Origin: Bradyrhizobium sp. WSM1743
GTDB taxonomy: Bacteria > Pseudomonadota > Alphaproteobacteria > Rhizobiales > Xanthobacteraceae
Direction: 5' to 3'
DNA length: 32,423 nt
Assembly (NCBI RefSeq): GCF_000473065.1
Contig: NZ_AXAZ01000084.1
Span: forward strand, 1-32,423
Shown here: positions 22,339-30,745 of the stretch, in pieces
Numbering within the stretch: the stretch's first letter is position 1
Layout: every line of letters begins with the position of its first letter
Translations under genes and position numbers: made by a program
The notes under the pieces: model-generated
The model's input: the letters and a program-made list of their open reading frames with translations, nothing else
Databases searched by the model: none
Told to the model about the DNA's origin: nothing

Positions 22339-23418
22339 TCAGAGCAGCTTCAGGAGCGCATCGACGACCTGGCTGGTCGTCGCATTGCCGCCGATGTCGC
22401 GCGTCCTCAGCGCTGCATCCTCCAGCCCAGCGCGTACGGCCCCCTCGATCCTGTCGGCACCAAGCCGGAGCCGATTGTCCCGATGGCGCTGATCCAGACG
22501 CCGCAGCATCAGGATCGACGCCAGGATCGTTCCATAGGGATTGGCGAGTCCCTTCCCCGCGATATCGGGCGCCGAGCCATGCGAGGCCTGGAAGAAGCCG
22601 ACCCCGTCACCGACCTCTTCCGACGGAGACATGCCCATGCCGCCGACCGTCGCGGCACCGAGATCCGAAATGATGTCTCCGAACATGTTCTCGGTGACGA
22701 TGACATCGAAATGCGAGGGCCTGTTGACGAGATGAACCGTCATCGCATCAACAAGGACGTGCTCGGCTTCGATGTCGGGATACTCCTTGGCCACCTCATC
22801 GAAGACGGAACGGAAGAATGCATAGGTACGCAGGACGTTGGCCTTGTCGCAGCAGGTGACCCGGCGCCGTCCGTCTTTTGGCGAACCGTTCCGCGACCTG
22901 GCGAGGTCGAACGCGAACCGGACGATACGCTCGATACCCTTTCTGGTCTGGACCAGCGTGTCGACTGCGACTTCCTCCCTCAGCAGCGCACCCGCGCCGC
23001 GCGCGGCGTAGAGCCCCTCGCTGTTCTCCCTGACGATGACGTAATCGATGGACCCCGGACGCCCGAGCGGAGACGGCACGCCCTTGTAGAGCCTGATGGG
23101 CCGCACGTTGGCATAAAGATCGAGCTTGAAGCGAAGCGATAGCGTGAAATCAAGTCCGGCTTCCGTTCCGTCACGGTGAACCACTCCGGGAATGCCGGCT
23201 GCGCCATGGAGAATGGCGTCAGCCGCGCGACAGCCCTCGAACGAGCTTGCGGGAAACGAGTCCCCCGTTTCAAGAAAGTGAGTCGCGCCCGCCGGATACT
23301 CCAAAAATTGGAGCGTGCCGGTCTGGACACCGGCCTGCAGCACCGCAACCGCCGCACGAGCGACTTCCGGTCCGATCCCATCTCCGTGCACGACCGCAAT
23401 TTTGTAATTGTCCTTCAT
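22339..23418 (-). CDS. Isocitrate/isopropylmalate dehydrogenase family oxidative decarboxylase
   Basis: A 359-residue NAD(P)-dependent beta-decarboxylating dehydrogenase. Landmarks are the start IAVVHGDGIGPEV, the substrate-phosphate/arginine segment LRFKLDLYANVRPIRLYKGVPSPLG, VIVRENSEGLY, the Lys-bearing KANVLRTYAFFRSVF, VDAMTVHLV, and the metal-binding FDVIVTENMFGDIISDLGA followed by GSAPDIAGKGLANP. The RPIRLYKGVP form is closer to tartrate/malate dehydrogenase-decarboxylases than to LeuB, and no leuC/leuD is near, so catabolism of a 2-hydroxy acid such as tartrate or D-malate is more likely than leucine synthesis. It is the last gene of the minus-strand unit, 156 bp after the aldehyde dehydrogenase gene. 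ATG 23418 is chosen at MKDNYKIAV. Confidence 0.88.
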   Translation of the reverse strand: MKDNYKIAVVHGDGIGPEVARAAVAVLQAGVQTGTLQFLEYPAGATHFLETGDSFPASSFEGCRAADAILHGAAGIPGVVHRDGTEAGLDFTLSLRFKLDLYANVRPIRLYKGVPSPLGRPGSIDYVIVRENSEGLYAARGAGALLREEVAVDTLVQTRKGIERIVRFAFDLARSRNGSPKDGRRRVTCCDKANVLRTYAFFRSVFDEVAKEYPDIEAEHVLVDAMTVHLVNRPSHFDVIVTENMFGDIISDLGAATVGGMGMSPSEEVGDGVGFFQASHGSAPDIAGKGLANPYGTILASILMLRRLDQRHRDNRLRLGADRIEGAVRAGLEDAALRTRDIGGNATTSQVVDALLKLL

Positions 23419-23477
23419 GATGCTCGCTCGGTGAGTTGAATGTTGTCGTGGCCACATCTGTTCCGTCGCAGCGGTGA

Positions 23478-23495
23478 ATGCGCGAGATTGCGCAT
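23478..23495. promoter_or_regulatory. Short inverted repeat upstream of the dehydrogenase gene
   Basis: ATGCGC and GCGCAT flank GAGATT, about 60 nt upstream of the ATG at 23418. The dyad is of a size bound by LysR-type proteins, and a LysR gene lies next to this operon. The arms are short and GC-rich, so chance occurrence is quite possible. Confidence 0.25.
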
Positions 23496-23574
23496 CGGCG
23501 CGCCGCCGTCCGATGAGATGGTCGATGAGGTGCTTATCGTCGCGACTGGCGGCGAAGCCGACAGAATGATCGGG

Positions 23575-25056
23575 TCAGTCCAGCTTGATCCAGACCCCCT
23601 TGGTGTTCAGATATTCGTCGAGCTGCTCCGTGCCGCCTTCGCGGCCATATCCGCTCATTTTGTAACCGCCGAAGGGCAATGCGGGATCAATCGCATGATA
23701 GGTGTTCACCCAAACCGACCCGGCACGCAGACTGCGCGAGAGGATGTGGGCCTTGCTCACGTCGCGCGTGAAGACACCCGCGGCGAGCCCGTACGGCGTC
23801 GCGTTGGCTCGCTCCACGGCCTCATCGAGCGTGTCGAAGGGCAGCGCCGAAATCACCGGACCAAAGATTTCATCTCGGGCGATCTGCATGTTGTCGGAGA
23901 CACCGGCGAACACTGTGGGCTCCACGAAATTTCCCCTCGCGAAAGCGCCTTCCCTCAGCCTCCGGCCTCCGGTCACGACCTTCGCGCCCTCGTCGCGCCC
24001 GCTCCGCAAGAAGCCTTCGACCTTGTCGAGCTGTCGCTCGGAAACGAGGGGACCAATCTCCGTCGCGGGATCCGCGCCATCTCCGATCTTCAGGGCCGAG
24101 GCAAACTTCCCGAGCCGTTCGACCAATTCGTCGTGGATCGACCGTTCAACGAACAAGCGGGATCCGGCGATGCAGATCTGGCCCGAGTTTGCAAACGCCG
24201 CCATTGCCGCAATCGGGACTGCCTTGTCGAGGTCCGCATCGGCACAGACGATCACGGGCGACTTGCCGCCAAGCTCGAGAGACACCCGCTTGAGGTTACC
24301 GGCAGAGGCGCGGATGATGGCCTGCCCGGTCGCCGTGGATCCCGTGAAGACGATCTTGTCGACGCCGGGATGTTCGGCCAAAGGCGCACCCGCCTCCGTC
24401 CCGGTCCCGGTCACGACGTTGACGACACCGGGCGGCACGCCTGCCTCATTCATCAAATCTGCGATCAGGAGCGGCGTCAGCGGCGCCTCTTCGGAGGGCT
24501 TGAGCACGATCGTGCAGCCGGTCGCAAGCGCCGGCCCGATCTTCCACACCGACGCCGCCGTGGGCGCGTTCCATGGAATAATCGCGCCGACCACGCCGAC
24601 GGGCTCCTTTCGCGTGAACGAGACGATGTCGCCGGGAAGCGAATTGTCGATCGTCTGGCCGTGAATCGCGGTCGCCATGCCGGCGTAATATCTGAGCATG
24701 CCGAGCACGCGAAGCTTGTTGGCTCGCGTCCTCACGATCGGCATGCCCATGTCCGCCGTGTCGGACTGGCTGATCTCCTCCCAGTGCTTGTCGAAGAGAT
24801 CTGCGATACGCAGGAGCAGAGCCTGTCGCTCGAACGGCTTGAAGCGGCTCCACGGTCCCACGAAGGCACGGCGGGCGGCGGTGACGGCGATGTCGATGTC
24901 GCCGGCATCTCCACGCGGGACACGACCGATCACTTCGCCAGTCGCAGGGTTGCGCGTCTCGAACACTTTCCCCGAGCGGGCCTCAACCCACGCGCCATCG
25001 ACGAACATCTTGCGCGTACGGCCGTCTACGGGAAATCGGATATCGGTCTTTGTCAT
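23575..25056 (-). CDS. NAD(P)-dependent aldehyde dehydrogenase
   Basis: A 493-residue ALDH-superfamily enzyme of normal length oxidising an aldehyde to a carboxylate. The active-site cysteine C295 (FANSGQICIAGSRLF) and general-base glutamate E261 (VSLELGGKSP) are present, as are the Rossmann elements IIPWNAPTAASVWKIGPALATGCTIVLKPSEEAPLTPL and FTGSTATGQAI. It lacks the features of CoA-dependent methylmalonate-semialdehyde dehydrogenase, so it is not the valine-pathway MmsA. Start ATG 25056 begins MTKTDIRFPVDG; AGGGACG lies rather far upstream. It is the middle gene of three on this strand, 37 bp after the 3-hydroxyisobutyrate-dehydrogenase-like gene, and probably oxidises the semialdehyde that enzyme makes. 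Confidence 0.92.
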   Translation of the reverse strand: MTKTDIRFPVDGRTRKMFVDGAWVEARSGKVFETRNPATGEVIGRVPRGDAGDIDIAVTAARRAFVGPWSRFKPFERQALLLRIADLFDKHWEEISQSDTADMGMPIVRTRANKLRVLGMLRYYAGMATAIHGQTIDNSLPGDIVSFTRKEPVGVVGAIIPWNAPTAASVWKIGPALATGCTIVLKPSEEAPLTPLLIADLMNEAGVPPGVVNVVTGTGTEAGAPLAEHPGVDKIVFTGSTATGQAIIRASAGNLKRVSLELGGKSPVIVCADADLDKAVPIAAMAAFANSGQICIAGSRLFVERSIHDELVERLGKFASALKIGDGADPATEIGPLVSERQLDKVEGFLRSGRDEGAKVVTGGRRLREGAFARGNFVEPTVFAGVSDNMQIARDEIFGPVISALPFDTLDEAVERANATPYGLAAGVFTRDVSKAHILSRSLRAGSVWVNTYHAIDPALPFGGYKMSGYGREGGTEQLDEYLNTKGVWIKLD

Positions 25057-25093
25057 TGGGTCGTTCGTCCCTGTCTCAACACTGATTCTCGGT

Positions 25094-25978
25094 CTAGGCT
25101 GCTGACTTCGTCTTGCGAAGGAGCCGCGCCAGGTCGGATATATAGGCTTGGCCGTGGCCGCTCTCGACCACAGCCGCGATGGCAGCGCCAACACCGTCGG
25201 CGATCGCCTTGGATGCTCCGGAGTGGCTCGCCATCGTCTGGTAGTAGGAGATGTCCTTTAGCGCATTGCCGATGAAGAATGGAACGGCGCCGCCGTCGCC
25301 GGTCACGATCGCCGGCGCCATGCGCTGGAGCGCAACGCCCGCGCCGCCTCCCTTGGCGAGAACATCGACGAAGATCGCCGGATCGACGCCTGCCTCGGCG
25401 GCCTGCGCCGCAGCCTCGCCAAGCAGCGCCATGAAGCCGATCGACACGTAGTTGTGGAGCAGCTTGAGCCGGTGGCCAAAGCTCACCGGACCGACATGCT
25501 CGACACGTTCGGTGAAAGACGCGAGGACCGCACGGACGCTGCGAAGGTCGGCTTCGTCGCCGCCAATCAGCAGGTTCAGCGTACCTTCTTCCGCGTGCCT
25601 GGCGGTGCGTGTCATGGGCGCATCGAGAAAGCGTCCGCCCGCCGCTTCAACGGCGGCAGCCATCCGCAATGTCGATTCCGGCAGCGCCGTCGAACAATCG
25701 ACAATGATGGTTCCTTTGGCGAGACGAGACAGAACGCCGGCCTCGCCCGTGAGGATTGCTTCGACCTGAGGTGAGCCCGTTACGCAAAGGATGATCATAT
25801 CCGATGTGTCCGCGATCTCGCCGGGAGTCTTGCAGGCCGCAGCGCCGAGGCCGATGAGATCGTCCACGGGCTGATTTCCGGGATGATCGAGAAAAGCCAG
25901 AGGAAAACCGCCCCGCACCAGGACGTTCTTCGCGATTCCATGGCCCATCAGGCCGACACCGATAATTCCGACTCTCAT
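25094..25978 (-). CDS. 3-hydroxyisobutyrate dehydrogenase-family (beta-hydroxyacid) dehydrogenase
   Basis: A 294-residue NAD(P)-binding enzyme of the beta-hydroxyacid dehydrogenase family, oxidising a 3-hydroxy acid to a semialdehyde or the reverse. The Rossmann motif is VGIIGVGLMGHGIAKNVL at the N-terminus, the substrate motif FLDAPMTRTARHAEEGTLNLLIGG departs slightly from the usual DAPVSGG, and the catalytic lysine K172 is in GHRLKLLHNYVSIG. The C-terminal helical domain carries KDISYYQTMA. Start ATG 25978 directly precedes the Rossmann strand; 46 in-frame upstream residues are arginine-rich and unsupported. It is first in the three-gene unit, with a 300-bp gap upstream that should contain the promoter. 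Confidence 0.9.
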   Translation of the reverse strand: MRVGIIGVGLMGHGIAKNVLVRGGFPLAFLDHPGNQPVDDLIGLGAAACKTPGEIADTSDMIILCVTGSPQVEAILTGEAGVLSRLAKGTIIVDCSTALPESTLRMAAAVEAAGGRFLDAPMTRTARHAEEGTLNLLIGGDEADLRSVRAVLASFTERVEHVGPVSFGHRLKLLHNYVSIGFMALLGEAAAQAAEAGVDPAIFVDVLAKGGGAGVALQRMAPAIVTGDGGAVPFFIGNALKDISYYQTMASHSGASKAIADGVGAAIAAVVESGHGQAYISDLARLLRKTKSAA

Positions 25979-26278
25979 CACGGCAATCCCAGACCTAAAG
26001 GCGCGACGGAGTCGTGATCTCGCGCTGGAAGGACCCTCGCAACCGTCGTTTCCTCGCCTGCAACAGGCTTTCTTCTTGCTGGCACGAGATGAGCGGCGCC
26101 TCCTTGCTTCATGCAAGGCGCTTTTTCTGACCCCCTGTTTGGTTTTTCTGATCTACCGGCGCGGGGCGGTCTGGTGCGATCGGCAAGAAGGCCTTCTGAC
26201 GCGCCAAACCTTTCAACGCGAACGCGAGGAGAGGACGTCACACCCGGTGACGTCTTCTCATCGTCGGGGCACATTTGA
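25979..26278. other. 300-bp gap between the dehydrogenase operon and bkdR
   Basis: No gene is supported. The promoter of the minus-strand dehydrogenase operon should be here, and an AT-richer patch lies at about 26120-26155 (CTTTTTCTG, GGTTTTTCTG direct near-repeats), but no confident -35/-10 pair was identified. No terminator for bkdR is evident. Confidence 0.4.
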
Positions 26279-26791
26279 CTAGACCTGCACCGACGTCAGC
26301 TTCTTCAGGCAGCGCAGCGCAAACGACGATCGGCTGTGGCGGATGCCTGGGATACGGTAGAGCTTTTCGCGCAGGAAGCGTTCGTAGCCAGCGGTGCTCT
26401 CGACCGCGACCTTCACGACATAATCGTAATCGCCCGTGGTGAGATAGGCTTCGATCACCTCCGGCAAGTTCGTAAGCAGCTGGCCGAAACGTTCGAGCAT
26501 CTCCTCGTCATGGCGATCGAGCGTCAGCTCTATGATGACCGTTTCAGGCAGGCCGAGCTTGTCCTGATTAAGCAGGGCAACGTAGCCATCGATGTAGCCC
26601 TGCGTCTCCAGGCGCTTCAGCCTGTTCCAGCACGGCGTGGTGGAGAGCCCGATCTTGTCGGCGAGTTGCGCCGTCGTCAGGCGCGCATCCTGCTGCAAGG
26701 CGCGCAGGATCTTGCGATCGATTTCGTCGAGCCGAAGCGCATCCTTGCGCGGTGCCTTGACCGGCCCTGTGGCACGTCCGACCGGCGCCAT
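26279..26791 (-). CDS. bkdR: Lrp/AsnC-family regulator of the bkd operon
   Basis: A 170-residue feast/famine regulator. The helix-turn-helix is LDEIDRKILRALQQDARLTTAQLADKIGLSTTPCWNRLKRLETQGYI (about residues 21-67), followed by the RAM ligand-sensing domain (VIIELTLDRHDEEMLERFGQLLTNLPEVIEAYLTTGDYDYVVKV). An N-terminal extension of about 18 residues is basic. It is divergent from the branched-chain 2-oxoacid dehydrogenase genes, the same arrangement as bkdR and bkd in Pseudomonas putida, where BkdR activates bkd in response to branched-chain amino acids. The control region is 26792-26870. The functional name rests on family plus position. Confidence 0.88.
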   Translation of the reverse strand: MAPVGRATGPVKAPRKDALRLDEIDRKILRALQQDARLTTAQLADKIGLSTTPCWNRLKRLETQGYIDGYVALLNQDKLGLPETVIIELTLDRHDEEMLERFGQLLTNLPEVIEAYLTTGDYDYVVKVAVESTAGYERFLREKLYRIPGIRHSRSSFALRCLKKLTSVQV

Positions 26792-26877
26792 ACCAAGAAC
26801 TCCATTCTGGGATCACGGTCGATACTTAGAAAATTCATACGGCAAAACCAAGCTACACCCAGATTAAAGGAACAACA

Positions 26878-27192
26878 ATCCTGACCTTTGCCAGTACGAT
26901 ATGCCAGCAAAACGAGACATATGCGGTGTTTCTTCTCGAACTTCAGACCAGCGATATGCACGCCGCACTCGGCCGCCTGCTCGACCAGACGCGCGTCGCG
27001 GGGCTTCGGCTTGCTGCCGTCAGCGCACGAGCGGACGCGAGCGAATGCCGCATCTCGGCTTCCATAGACATCGATGACCGCGACATCATCGACCGGCTCG
27101 TTCGCCGCGTTGGCGCGTTGTTCTGCATTGATGCGATCGAGGTGAGGGGTGAATGCCAATGCCCGACCAAGACCTCACACATGACACCATGA
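26878..27192 (+). CDS. ACT-domain-like small protein upstream of bkdA1, start codon abnormal
   Basis: An open frame of up to 104 residues with a beta-alpha-beta-beta-alpha-beta pattern like small ACT domains (IlvM-type): TYAVFLLELQTS, MHAALGRLLDQTRVAGLRLAAVSARA, ECRISASIDIDD, RDIIDRLVRRVGALFCIDAIEV. The only canonical start is GTG 26926, which would cut into the first strand and has no ribosome site. A good Shine-Dalgarno AAAGGA at 26866-26871 sits six bases before an in-frame ATC (26878), next to CTG 26881. That is the position expected for the start, so either initiation is non-canonical or an ATG has mutated. The frame overlaps bkdA1 by 34-40 bp. A ligand-sensing role for branched-chain amino or oxo acids is inference. 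Confidence 0.5.
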   Translation: MLTFASTICQQNETYAVFLLELQTSDMHAALGRLLDQTRVAGLRLAAVSARADASECRISASIDIDDRDIIDRLVRRVGALFCIDAIEVRGECQCPTKTSHMTP

Positions 27193-28448
27193 GCTCGCGG
27201 CGCGAAGCAGTTCGGTCGCCGGAGCCTGCGCCCCTGAAGCTTCACGTGCCGGAACCGGCGGTGCGCCCGGGCGGCACGCCAGATTTCTCGAACATCCGCA
27301 TCCCACGCGCGGGCCAGGTCGATCGCCCCAACGTCGACGTGGACGCCGAGGCCATACGCGATCTCGCCTTTTCCGTGATTCGTGTGCTCAATCGCGACGG
27401 CGAGGCCGTCGGTCCCTGGGCCGGCGCGCTCTCGGACAGCGAATTGCTCGAGGGCTTGCGTCACATGATGACGCTGCGCGCGTTCGATGCGCGCATGCAG
27501 ATGGCGCAGCGCCAGGGCAAGACGTCGTTCTATATGCAGCATATGGGCGAAGAGGCCGTGAGCTGCGCCTTCCGCAAGGCGCTCGCACCTGGCGACATGA
27601 ATTTTCCGACCTATCGTCAGGCAGGACTTCTCATCGCCGGCGGCTATTCGCTGGTCGAGATGGCCTGCCAGATCTACTCCAACACGCACGATCCCCTGAA
27701 GGGACGCCAGCTGCCCGTGATGTATTCCTCCCGGGAGCACGGCTTCTTCTCAATCTCCGGCAATCTCGCCACCCAATATATCCAGGCGGTCGGCTGGGCG
27801 ATGGCATCTGCGATCAAGAACGACACCAAGATCGCGATTGCCTGGATCGGCGATGGCGCAACCGCCGAATCCGACTTCCATGCCGCCCTCGTGTTTGCCT
27901 CGACCTATCGCGCGCCGGTCGTGCTCAACATCGTCAACAATCAATGGGCCATCTCGACCTTCCAGGGCATCGCGCGCGGCGGCTCCGGCACGTTCGCGGC
28001 GCGCGGTCTCGGCTTCGGCATTCCGGCGCTGCGCGTCGACGGCAACGATTACCTCGCGGTCCACGCGGTGGCGAAATGGGCCTGCGAGCGCGCGCGCCGC
28101 AATCTCGGCCCGACCCTGATCGAGCACGTGACCTATCGCGTCGGTGCGCATTCCACCTCGGACGATCCTGCAGGCTATCGGCCGAAGACGGAATCCGAGG
28201 CATGGCCGCTGGGAGATCCCGTCATCAGGCTGAAGAACCATCTGATCGTGCGCGGCGCCTGGTCGGAGGAGCGGCACAAGCAGGCCGAGGCCGAGATCCT
28301 CGACACCGTGATCTCGGCGCAGAAGGAAGCCGAGAGCTACGGCACGCTCCATTCCGAGCAGCGGCCATCGGCGCGCGACATGTTCGAGGGTGTGTTCGCC
28401 GAAATGCCGCCACATCTGCGTCGCCAGCGCCAGGAAGCCGGAGTCTGA
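27153..28448 (+). CDS. bkdA1: Branched-chain 2-oxoacid dehydrogenase E1 alpha subunit
   Basis: A 431-residue thiamine-diphosphate-binding alpha subunit of the E1 heterotetramer, which decarboxylates the 2-oxo acids of valine, leucine and isoleucine. The ThDP motif is GDGATAESDF (from about residue 233) ending NNQWAIS (about 262). RQGKTSFYMQHMGEEA, FPTYRQAG and YSSREHGFFSISGNLATQYIQAVGWA are typical of BCKDH rather than pyruvate dehydrogenase. The phosphorylation-loop-like YRVGAHSTSDDPAGYR is also conserved. Starts at ATG 27153 or ATG 27159 are both possible; GAGGGG at 27144-27149 suits 27159 better. It is followed by bkdA2 after 3 bp. Confidence 0.95.
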   Translation: MPMPDQDLTHDTMSSRREAVRSPEPAPLKLHVPEPAVRPGGTPDFSNIRIPRAGQVDRPNVDVDAEAIRDLAFSVIRVLNRDGEAVGPWAGALSDSELLEGLRHMMTLRAFDARMQMAQRQGKTSFYMQHMGEEAVSCAFRKALAPGDMNFPTYRQAGLLIAGGYSLVEMACQIYSNTHDPLKGRQLPVMYSSREHGFFSISGNLATQYIQAVGWAMASAIKNDTKIAIAWIGDGATAESDFHAALVFASTYRAPVVLNIVNNQWAISTFQGIARGGSGTFAARGLGFGIPALRVDGNDYLAVHAVAKWACERARRNLGPTLIEHVTYRVGAHSTSDDPAGYRPKTESEAWPLGDPVIRLKNHLIVRGAWSEERHKQAEAEILDTVISAQKEAESYGTLHSEQRPSARDMFEGVFAEMPPHLRRQRQEAGV

Positions 28449-28451
28449 GCC

Positions 28452-29465
28452 ATGACACGGCGGACCATGATCGAAGCGATCCGCGACGCCATGGATGTGA
28501 TGATGTCGCGCGATGACGATGTCGTGGTGTTCGGCGAGGACGTCGGCTATTTCGGCGGCGTGTTTCGCGCAACCCAGGGCCTGCAAGCGAAGTACGGAAC
28601 GAGCCGTTGCTTTGATACGCCGATCAGCGAGCTCGGCATTGTCGGCGTCGCGGTCGGCATGGCGGCCTACGGCCTGAAACCCTGTGTCGAGATCCAGTTC
28701 GCCGATTACATGTATCCGGCCTATGACCAGATCGTCTCGGAGGCTGCGCGGCTGCGCTATCGCTCCAACGGCCAGTTCACCTGCCCGCTCGTGGTGCGCA
28801 TGCCGACCGGCGGTGGCATCTTTGGCGGGCAGACGCACAGCCAGAGCCCGGAAGCGCTGTTCACCCATGTCTGCGGTATCAAGACGGTCGTGCCGTCGAA
28901 TCCGCGCGATGCCAAGGGCCTGCTGATTTCGGCGATCGAGGACCCCGATCCTGTGATCTTTCTCGAACCGAAGCGACTCTATAACGGCCCGTTCGACGGC
29001 CATCATGACCGTCCGGTGACACCATGGTCGAAGCATGATCTCGGCGAGGTCGACGACGGACATTTTGCAATTCCGCTCGGCAGCGCTGCGATCCGCAGGC
29101 AAGGCAAGGCCGTCACCATCCTTGCCTACGGCACGATGGTTCATGTCGCCGAGACGGCCGCGGCGGAAACCGATATCGACGCCGAGATCATCGATCTGCG
29201 CACCCTGCTGCCGCTCGATCTCGACACCATCGAAGCCTCGGTCAAGAAGACCGGACGCTGCGTGATCGTGCATGAGGCAACGCTTACATCCGGCTTTGGC
29301 GCCGAGCTCTGCGCGCTGGTCCAGACGCGGTGCTTCTATCACCTGGAGGCACCGATTGTTCGCGTTGCCGGCTGGGATACGCCCTACCCGCATGCGCAGG
29401 AATGGGACTACTTCCCGGGGCCGGCGCGGATCGGCCGCGCGCTGATCGAAACGCTGGAGGCCTGA
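28452..29465 (+). CDS. bkdA2: Branched-chain 2-oxoacid dehydrogenase E1 beta subunit
   Basis: A 337-residue E1 beta subunit completing the thiamine-dependent active site. Signature stretches are VVVFGEDVGYFGGVFRATQGL, ISELGIVGVAVGMAAYGLKPCVEIQFADYMYPAYDQIVSEAA, MPTGGGIFGGQTHSQSPEALFTHVCGIKTVVPSNP, and the C-terminal transketolase_C domain with AYGTMVHVA, IDLRTLLPLD, VHEATLTSGFGAEL. The length is normal. It starts 3 bp after bkdA1 and ends 1 bp before the bkdB ATG, so expression is clearly coupled within the operon. Confidence 0.96.
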   Translation: MTRRTMIEAIRDAMDVMMSRDDDVVVFGEDVGYFGGVFRATQGLQAKYGTSRCFDTPISELGIVGVAVGMAAYGLKPCVEIQFADYMYPAYDQIVSEAARLRYRSNGQFTCPLVVRMPTGGGIFGGQTHSQSPEALFTHVCGIKTVVPSNPRDAKGLLISAIEDPDPVIFLEPKRLYNGPFDGHHDRPVTPWSKHDLGEVDDGHFAIPLGSAAIRRQGKAVTILAYGTMVHVAETAAAETDIDAEIIDLRTLLPLDLDTIEASVKKTGRCVIVHEATLTSGFGAELCALVQTRCFYHLEAPIVRVAGWDTPYPHAQEWDYFPGPARIGRALIETLEA

Positions 29466-29466
29466 G

Positions 29467-30738
29467 ATGGCCGAGCGCGTGGTCAGGCTGCCCGACGTCG
29501 GCGAAGGCATAGCGGAAGCCGAGCTCGTGGAATGGCACGTGAAGGTCGGAGATGTCGTACGTGAGGACGCCGTGCTCGGCGCTGTCATGACCGACAAGGC
29601 GACCGTCGAAATCCCTTCGCCGACGGACGGACGCGTCACCTGGCTGGCCGGCAATGTCGGCGACCTTCTCGCCATCGGCTCGGATTTCGTTCGGCTGGAG
29701 ATCGACGGCAAGAGCGAGCAGGCGACGGAGGCGGCCAACCTCGCATCGCCCGCGGCAGGCGCTGCGGCCAAGAGGGTTGATCACGGCGCAACCGCCCCGC
29801 GCGGGCCGGCGAGCGAGCCGCCCGACGCACGGAGGTCGCAGCGCTCCGCTTCGCCCCTCCACCACGCAGCCGAACGGCCTTTGGCCGCTCCCGCCGTCCG
29901 GCTCCGTGCGCGGGAAGCAGGCGTCGACCTGCGGCAGATTCGCGGCACGGGTCCGGCTGGGCGGATCACTCACGATGATCTCGACGCCCATCTCGCGCGC
30001 GACCGCACCGGACCGACAGCGACGCCGCATCCGGCACAAACTGCAGTCACCGACATCAAGATCGTCGGCTTGCGCCGCAAGATCGCCGAGAAGATGTCGA
30101 TTGCGAACTCGCGCATCCCGCACATCACCTATGTCGAAGAGATCGATGTCACGGCGCTCGAGGATTTGCGCGCGAAGGTCAACGGCCAGAAGCGGCCGGA
30201 CGAGCCGAAGCTGACATTGTTGCCGTTCCTGATGCGCGCCATGGTGCGCGCGATCGCCGAGCTGCCGCATCTCAATGCCCATTTCAACGATGAGGCCGGG
30301 ATCGTGCACCAGCACGCCGGCGTTCACATCGGGATCGCCACCCAGACCCCGACCGGTCTGGTGGTACCCGTCGTCCGGCATGCGGAAGCGCGCGACCTCT
30401 GGGATTGCGCCGCTGAGGTCGCGCGGCTCGCCGAAGCAGCTCGAAATGGCAACGCCACCCGCGACGAACTCACCGGCTCAACCATCACCATCACGTCGCT
30501 CGGCGCGCTCGGCGGGCTCGCGACGACCCCCATCATCAATCACCCGGAGGTCGCGATCGTCGGCGTCAACCGGATCGCCATCCGACCGCATTGGGACGGC
30601 ACGGCCTTCGTGCCGCGCCAGATGATGAACCTGTCATCCAGCTTCGATCATCGCGTGATCGATGGTTTTGATGCCGCCCAATTCGTGCAACACATCAAGC
30701 TGCTGCTGGAAACGCCGGCCATGATCTTCATTGATTGA
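29467..30738 (+). CDS. bkdB: Dihydrolipoamide branched-chain acyltransferase E2
   Basis: A 423-residue E2 core protein that transfers the acyl group from E1 to CoA. One N-terminal lipoyl domain has the modified lysine K44 in VMTDKATVEIPSP. A flexible Ala/Pro/Arg-rich linker follows (about 85-140). The peripheral-subunit-binding domain is RLRAREAGVDLRQIRGTGPAGRITHDDL (about 140-170), and the catalytic domain ends in SSFDHRVIDGFDAAQF with H395 and D399 as active-site residues. A single lipoyl domain is typical for BCKDH E2. The gene lies 1 bp after bkdA2 and 7 bp before lpdV. Confidence 0.96.
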   Translation: MAERVVRLPDVGEGIAEAELVEWHVKVGDVVREDAVLGAVMTDKATVEIPSPTDGRVTWLAGNVGDLLAIGSDFVRLEIDGKSEQATEAANLASPAAGAAAKRVDHGATAPRGPASEPPDARRSQRSASPLHHAAERPLAAPAVRLRAREAGVDLRQIRGTGPAGRITHDDLDAHLARDRTGPTATPHPAQTAVTDIKIVGLRRKIAEKMSIANSRIPHITYVEEIDVTALEDLRAKVNGQKRPDEPKLTLLPFLMRAMVRAIAELPHLNAHFNDEAGIVHQHAGVHIGIATQTPTGLVVPVVRHAEARDLWDCAAEVARLAEAARNGNATRDELTGSTITITSLGALGGLATTPIINHPEVAIVGVNRIAIRPHWDGTAFVPRQMMNLSSSFDHRVIDGFDAAQFVQHIKLLLETPAMIFID

Positions 30739-30745
30739 TAGTGCG

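Noticed and set aside
22339..23418. LeuB (leucine biosynthesis)
   Set aside because: No leuA, leuC or leuD nearby, and the RPIRLYKGVP segment is closer to tartrate/malate-type enzymes.
23575..25978. Valine-pathway MmsA/MmsB pair
   Set aside because: The aldehyde dehydrogenase lacks the look of the CoA-acylating methylmalonate-semialdehyde enzyme, and the unit includes a tartrate-dehydrogenase-like gene, so the nearby bkd genes are not enough to assign it to valine.
27750..29771. 673-codon minus-strand frame opposite bkdA1 and bkdA2
   Set aside because: The opposite strand encodes complete E1 alpha and beta subunits with all motifs; this is a shadow.
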